Origin: Clostridiales bacterium
GTDB lineage: Bacteria > Bacillota > Clostridia > Christensenellales > Aristaeellaceae
NCBI GenBank assembly: GCA_019409045.1
Contig: DXVG01000052.1
Coordinates: forward strand, 1-9,284
DNA: 9,284 bases
Direction: 5' to 3'
Shown: piece by piece, positions 7,144 through 9,284 of the stretch
Layout of the letters: every line of letters starts with the position of its first letter
Position numbering within the stretch: position 1 is the first letter of the stretch
The notes under the pieces: model-generated
What the model saw: only the letters and a program-made list of their open reading frames with translations
Databases searched by the model: none
What the model was told of the DNA's origin: nothing
Made by a program: the position numbers and the translations under genes

Positions 7144-7170
7144 GGCGCGCGCAGGCGGGCGGCCCGCGCC
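7144..7170 (-). repeat. GC-only inverted repeat in the oppA-oppB spacer
   Basis: GGCGCG at 7144-7149 pairs with CGCGCC at 7165-7170. An inner GGC/GCC stem (7154-7156 with 7162-7164) is offset by a 4-base bulge. In such GC-rich sequence short stems arise easily, so this one is less certain than its neighbours. Confidence 0.45.
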
Positions 7171-7177
7171 TACTTTG

Positions 7178-7216
7178 GGAGCGCCGCCCGCGGCAAAAGC
7201 CGCGAAACGGCGCTCC
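7178..7216 (-). repeat. Nested, very stable hairpin after oppA
   Basis: The outer stem GGAGCGCC (7178-7185) pairs with GGCGCTCC (7209-7216), eight perfect pairs. Inside, CGCGGC (7189-7194) pairs with GCCGCG (7199-7204) around a 4-base loop that reads TTTT on the minus strand. Unpaired 3- and 4-base sides form an internal loop. Fourteen perfect pairs in 39 bases, nearly all G-C, are unlikely by chance. The bases after it in the direction of transcription read CAAAGTAG, so there is no U-tract. Confidence 0.75.
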
Positions 7217-7226
7217 GGGCGTGTAT

Positions 7227-7240
7227 CCGGTTCAGACCGG
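7227..7240 (-). repeat. Small hairpin just after the oppA stop
   Basis: CCGGT (7227-7231) pairs with ACCGG (7236-7240) around a 4-base loop. It begins 5 bases past the oppA TAA and is the first of the series met by RNA polymerase leaving oppA. Confidence 0.5.
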
Positions 7241-7245
7241 CACGC

Positions 7246-9177
7246 TTATTCGGCGGCGGCGGCCAGCGCTGCCTCGCGCTCGGTCAGCCAGGTCTGATAG
7301 GCCTCCTCGAATTCCTCCATGCCCATGGAGGTCTCCATCACATGCTGGCCCTTGTAGCGCAGCGTGGAGAAGCCAAAGGCGGCATAGGGGCCTTCAAAGA
7401 CGTTCAGCTTGCCGAAGGTGTAAACGCGGTCGTTGGTGTGGATCGGGATGGCGAAGCCATGGTCCAGCAGCACGGCCTCGGCCTGCGCGAAGGTCTCGTA
7501 GCGGGCCTCCTCGTCGTCGGTGATGGCAAGCGCCGTCTCCACAAGGTCGAGGTACTCCTGATAGTAGGCCTGCGTCTGCGGATCGTCGCTCTCATAGATG
7601 AAGCTGTAGTTGGAGTCCTCGCCGAAGGGATCGACGATGAACGCCGAAGCGTCGGAGAAGTCCGCGCCCCAGTTGCACTTCATCAGGCCGTAGTCGCCGG
7701 TGCGGCGCACGGCGGAGAGGAAGCCGGTCTCCGGGCCGGCCTCGACGATGACGTCGATGTAGTCCGTGCCCAGGAGGTTCTCAAGCTGCTGCTCGACCAG
7801 CTGGCACTCCTCGGCCCAGTTGGTGGTGGTGGGGTTGTAGCGCATGTAGACCTTCACCGGGAAGGTGCAGCCCGCCTCGGTCAGCTCGGCCACGGCCTTT
7901 TCCTTGTACTCCAGCGCCAGATCGGCGTCGAAGGTCTCGCCGTCGGTGTACTTGTCAAGGCCGCCGTAGTAGGCGTAGTCCTTGGAGGCGGAGGCGAAGG
8001 ACAGGGGCGTGATGGTGTTGTTCAGAAGTCCCTCGGGGTTGGCCGAGTCGTACACCTGCATGGCGTTGACGCGGTCGAGGCCGTGCATGATGGAGAGGCG
8101 GAAGTTCTCGTTGTTGACGGCGATGTTCCAGTTGTCCGGCTCGTACTCCTCGTCAAAGGTGGGATTGAAGTTGAACAGGTACCAGTAGGAGTAGGACACG
8201 TCCGGGCGGGAGGGGTGGATCTGGTCGCTGTAGGAGGAGAGCATGGCGTCGAGCAGGTTGGCGCCGATCTCCGCGTAGTCCACTTCGCCGCTCAAGTACA
8301 TGGTGGAGCCCAGCGTGCTGGCCTCGGCGTTGTAGGTGAACTGGATGGTGTCGATAAAGACGTTGTCGACATCCCAGTAGGTGGGGTTCTTGGTCAGAAC
8401 GCGCTGCACCTGCGGCTCAAAGGTGGAAAGATAGAACGGGCCGCAGTAGAGCAGCGTCTCGGCGGTGGTGCCGAAGCTGTCGCCGCACTCGGCGAGGAAA
8501 TCGCCGTTGACGGGCATGAACGCCGACCAGCAGAGCATGGACAGGAAGTAGGAGCAGGGGGCCTCGAGCGTGTAGACCAGCGTGTAGTCGTCCACGGCCT
8601 TGACGCCGATGTCCTCGACGGCCACGGCGGCCACTTCCTCGATGACCTCGCCGTCCTCGTCGAGCTTGACGGGGTTGCCGTTTTCATCGGTGCCGTCGGT
8701 GGCGCTCTCAAGCGCGAGCTGGTAGGCGGTGTAGGCGTAGTACTCGGCGGCGCCCACCACCTTGGCCACTTCCCAGTTGTACTCGTTGCCCGAATCGTTG
8801 TGGGCGTCGAGTATGTAGTGGGCGGCGGAGACCCAGTCGTGCGCGGTGACGTCGGCCACCTCGGCGCCGGTGGAGTCGATCCACTTCACGCCCTCGCGGA
8901 TGTGGAAGGTCCACTCGGTGTAGTCCTCGTTGTGCTCCCAGCTCTCGGCAAGCGAGGGCTGCATCACGCCGTAGCAGTCATACTCGATGAGCGTATCGAC
9001 CACGTTGGCGGGGATGGTCAGGTTGTTGGTCGTGGTGGTGTAGAGGTAATTGAGGGTGTCTACTTCGCTGGCGTACAGCTCGCGGTAGACCACGGGGCTG
9101 TCCTCGGCAAACGCCGCCATCGGCAGAGCCAGGAGCAGCGCCACGACCAGGGCGATCAGACGAGTCGTGCGTTTCAT
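7246..9177 (-). CDS. oppA: Peptide ABC transporter substrate-binding protein, family 5 (OppA-like), non-lipoprotein signal
   Basis: A 643-residue exported peptide-binding protein, slightly longer than typical OppA. The start MKRTTRLIAL leads into a hydrophobic core and an AFA|ED signal peptidase I site after residue 24. No cysteine lies near it, so there is no lipobox, unlike most Gram-positive OppA proteins. Family 5 features include LAESWEHNEDYTEWTFHIREG (77-97; split here as LAESW and TFHIREGVKW), GPFYL with KNPTYWD (246-250, 263-269), and NWGADFSDASAF (502-513). Residues about 157-187 form an acidic, turn-rich insertion. The mature part is acidic and holds eight cysteines. It would capture peptides and deliver them to OppBC; the four downstream hydrolases suggest murein peptides, but binding-site residues cannot show this. 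The ATG at 9177 has AAAGGA about 9 bases upstream. Confidence 0.94.
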   Translation of the reverse strand: MKRTTRLIALVVALLLALPMAAFAEDSPVVYRELYASEVDTLNYLYTTTTNNLTIPANVVDTLIEYDCYGVMQPSLAESWEHNEDYTEWTFHIREGVKWIDSTGAEVADVTAHDWVSAAHYILDAHNDSGNEYNWEVAKVVGAAEYYAYTAYQLALESATDGTDENGNPVKLDEDGEVIEEVAAVAVEDIGVKAVDDYTLVYTLEAPCSYFLSMLCWSAFMPVNGDFLAECGDSFGTTAETLLYCGPFYLSTFEPQVQRVLTKNPTYWDVDNVFIDTIQFTYNAEASTLGSTMYLSGEVDYAEIGANLLDAMLSSYSDQIHPSRPDVSYSYWYLFNFNPTFDEEYEPDNWNIAVNNENFRLSIMHGLDRVNAMQVYDSANPEGLLNNTITPLSFASASKDYAYYGGLDKYTDGETFDADLALEYKEKAVAELTEAGCTFPVKVYMRYNPTTTNWAEECQLVEQQLENLLGTDYIDVIVEAGPETGFLSAVRRTGDYGLMKCNWGADFSDASAFIVDPFGEDSNYSFIYESDDPQTQAYYQEYLDLVETALAITDDEEARYETFAQAEAVLLDHGFAIPIHTNDRVYTFGKLNVFEGPYAAFGFSTLRYKGQHVMETSMGMEEFEEAYQTWLTEREAALAAAAE

Positions 9178-9204
9178 AGATTCCAGTCCTTTCTATCAGC
9201 GATT

Positions 9205-9218
9205 CTGCCCGCAGGCAG
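9205..9218 (-). repeat. Short hairpin upstream of oppA
   Basis: CTGCC (9205-9209) pairs with GGCAG (9214-9218) around a 4-base loop, about 27 bases before the oppA ATG. There is no T-run after it. It could influence the oppA leader or be chance. No convincing -35/-10 pair is visible in the 53-bp gap. Confidence 0.3.
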
Positions 9219-9230
9219 TTGGGAACGGGT

Positions 9231-9284
9231 TCAGCTCCATGCCTCGCAGGGTATGTTCTTGACGCCCACGCCGACGTCCTGCGT
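9231..9284 (-). CDS. Possible 3' end of an upstream gene, unidentified
   Basis: From the window edge a minus-strand frame runs 17 codons (TQDVGVGVKNIPCEAWS) to a TGA at 9233-9231. It reads like the end of a protein, and its Ile codon is ATA before a C-starting codon, a habit shared with the genes downstream. However, another minus-strand frame is also open through this short stretch, so the call is weak. The family cannot be recognised. If real, it lies 53 bp upstream of oppA in the same direction and could belong to the same operon. Confidence 0.3.
   Translation of the reverse strand, partial: TQDVGVGVKNIPCEAWS

Larger units (their letters stand above)
7069..7245 (-). promoter_or_regulatory. 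Structured non-coding spacer between oppA and oppB
   Basis: This 177-bp stretch lies between the oppA stop and the oppB start and has no credible gene. It holds four separate inverted repeats, listed individually, almost end to end from 7103 to 7240. No run of T follows any of them on the minus strand, so none reads as a standard intrinsic terminator. The likely role, by analogy with malE-malF and other binding-protein operons, is to protect the oppA part of the mRNA or partly block transcription so that OppA is made in excess over the membrane subunits. A dispersed repeat element is the alternative. I see no clear promoter. Confidence 0.6.

Noticed and set aside
7178..7216. Intrinsic terminator after oppA
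   Set aside because: The stem is strong, but no U-tract follows in the minus-strand transcript; kept as a hairpin of unknown effect.
9178..9230. Promoter for oppA
   Set aside because: No convincing -35/-10 pair is visible; transcription may start upstream of the window.

Overview
The window is one minus-strand gene cluster read from high to low coordinates: a complete five-component oligopeptide ABC importer followed by four hydrolases that fit the breakdown of cell-wall (murein) peptides. Base composition is high in G+C (about 60-65% by eye). Strong Shine-Dalgarno sites precede most genes, and the transporter subunits resemble those of Firmicutes. The best guess is a high-GC member of the Clostridia, possibly an uncultured gut lineage. 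No rRNA or other phylogenetic marker is present, so this rests on gene style alone.

Layout, in transcription order: a 53-bp gap below a possible 17-codon gene end (9231-9284) leads to oppA (7246-9177), a family 5 solute-binding protein. A 177-bp non-coding gap full of GC-rich hairpins follows. Then come oppB (6115-7068), oppC (5048-6115), oppD (4006-5034) and oppF (3059-4000), an LD-carboxypeptidase of family S66 (2120-3037), a class A beta-lactamase-fold serine hydrolase (1311-2114), a YkfC-like NlpC/P60 endopeptidase (496-1314), and the first 158 codons of a DppA-like family M55 D-aminopeptidase, which runs off the window at base 1. From oppB onward, genes overlap or lie at most about 21 bp apart, and two junctions overlap (TGATG and GTGA). 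Translational coupling in one transcript is therefore likely. No tRNA, rRNA, mobile element or CRISPR array was seen.

The gene set parallels the dppABCDE-ykfABCD cluster of Bacillus subtilis: M55 peptidase, Opp/Dpp transporter, S66 carboxypeptidase, epimerase and NlpC/P60 endopeptidase. Peptides released from peptidoglycan would be captured by OppA and imported by OppBCDF. In the cytoplasm the S66 enzyme would remove terminal D-Ala, the NlpC/P60 enzyme would cut the gamma-D-Glu to diamino acid bond, and the M55 enzyme would process D-amino-acid peptides. The L-Ala-D/L-Glu epimerase of the Bacillus cluster is absent here but could lie beyond base 1. The serine hydrolase has no counterpart in the Bacillus operon. 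It has no signal peptide and seems to lack the deacylating glutamate of true beta-lactamases, so it may be an extra cytoplasmic D-peptide hydrolase.

The most interesting points are that serine hydrolase, an OppA with a signal peptide but no lipobox cysteine, and the folded oppA-oppB spacer. I see no evidence of a wholly new system; this is a variant of a known salvage pathway.
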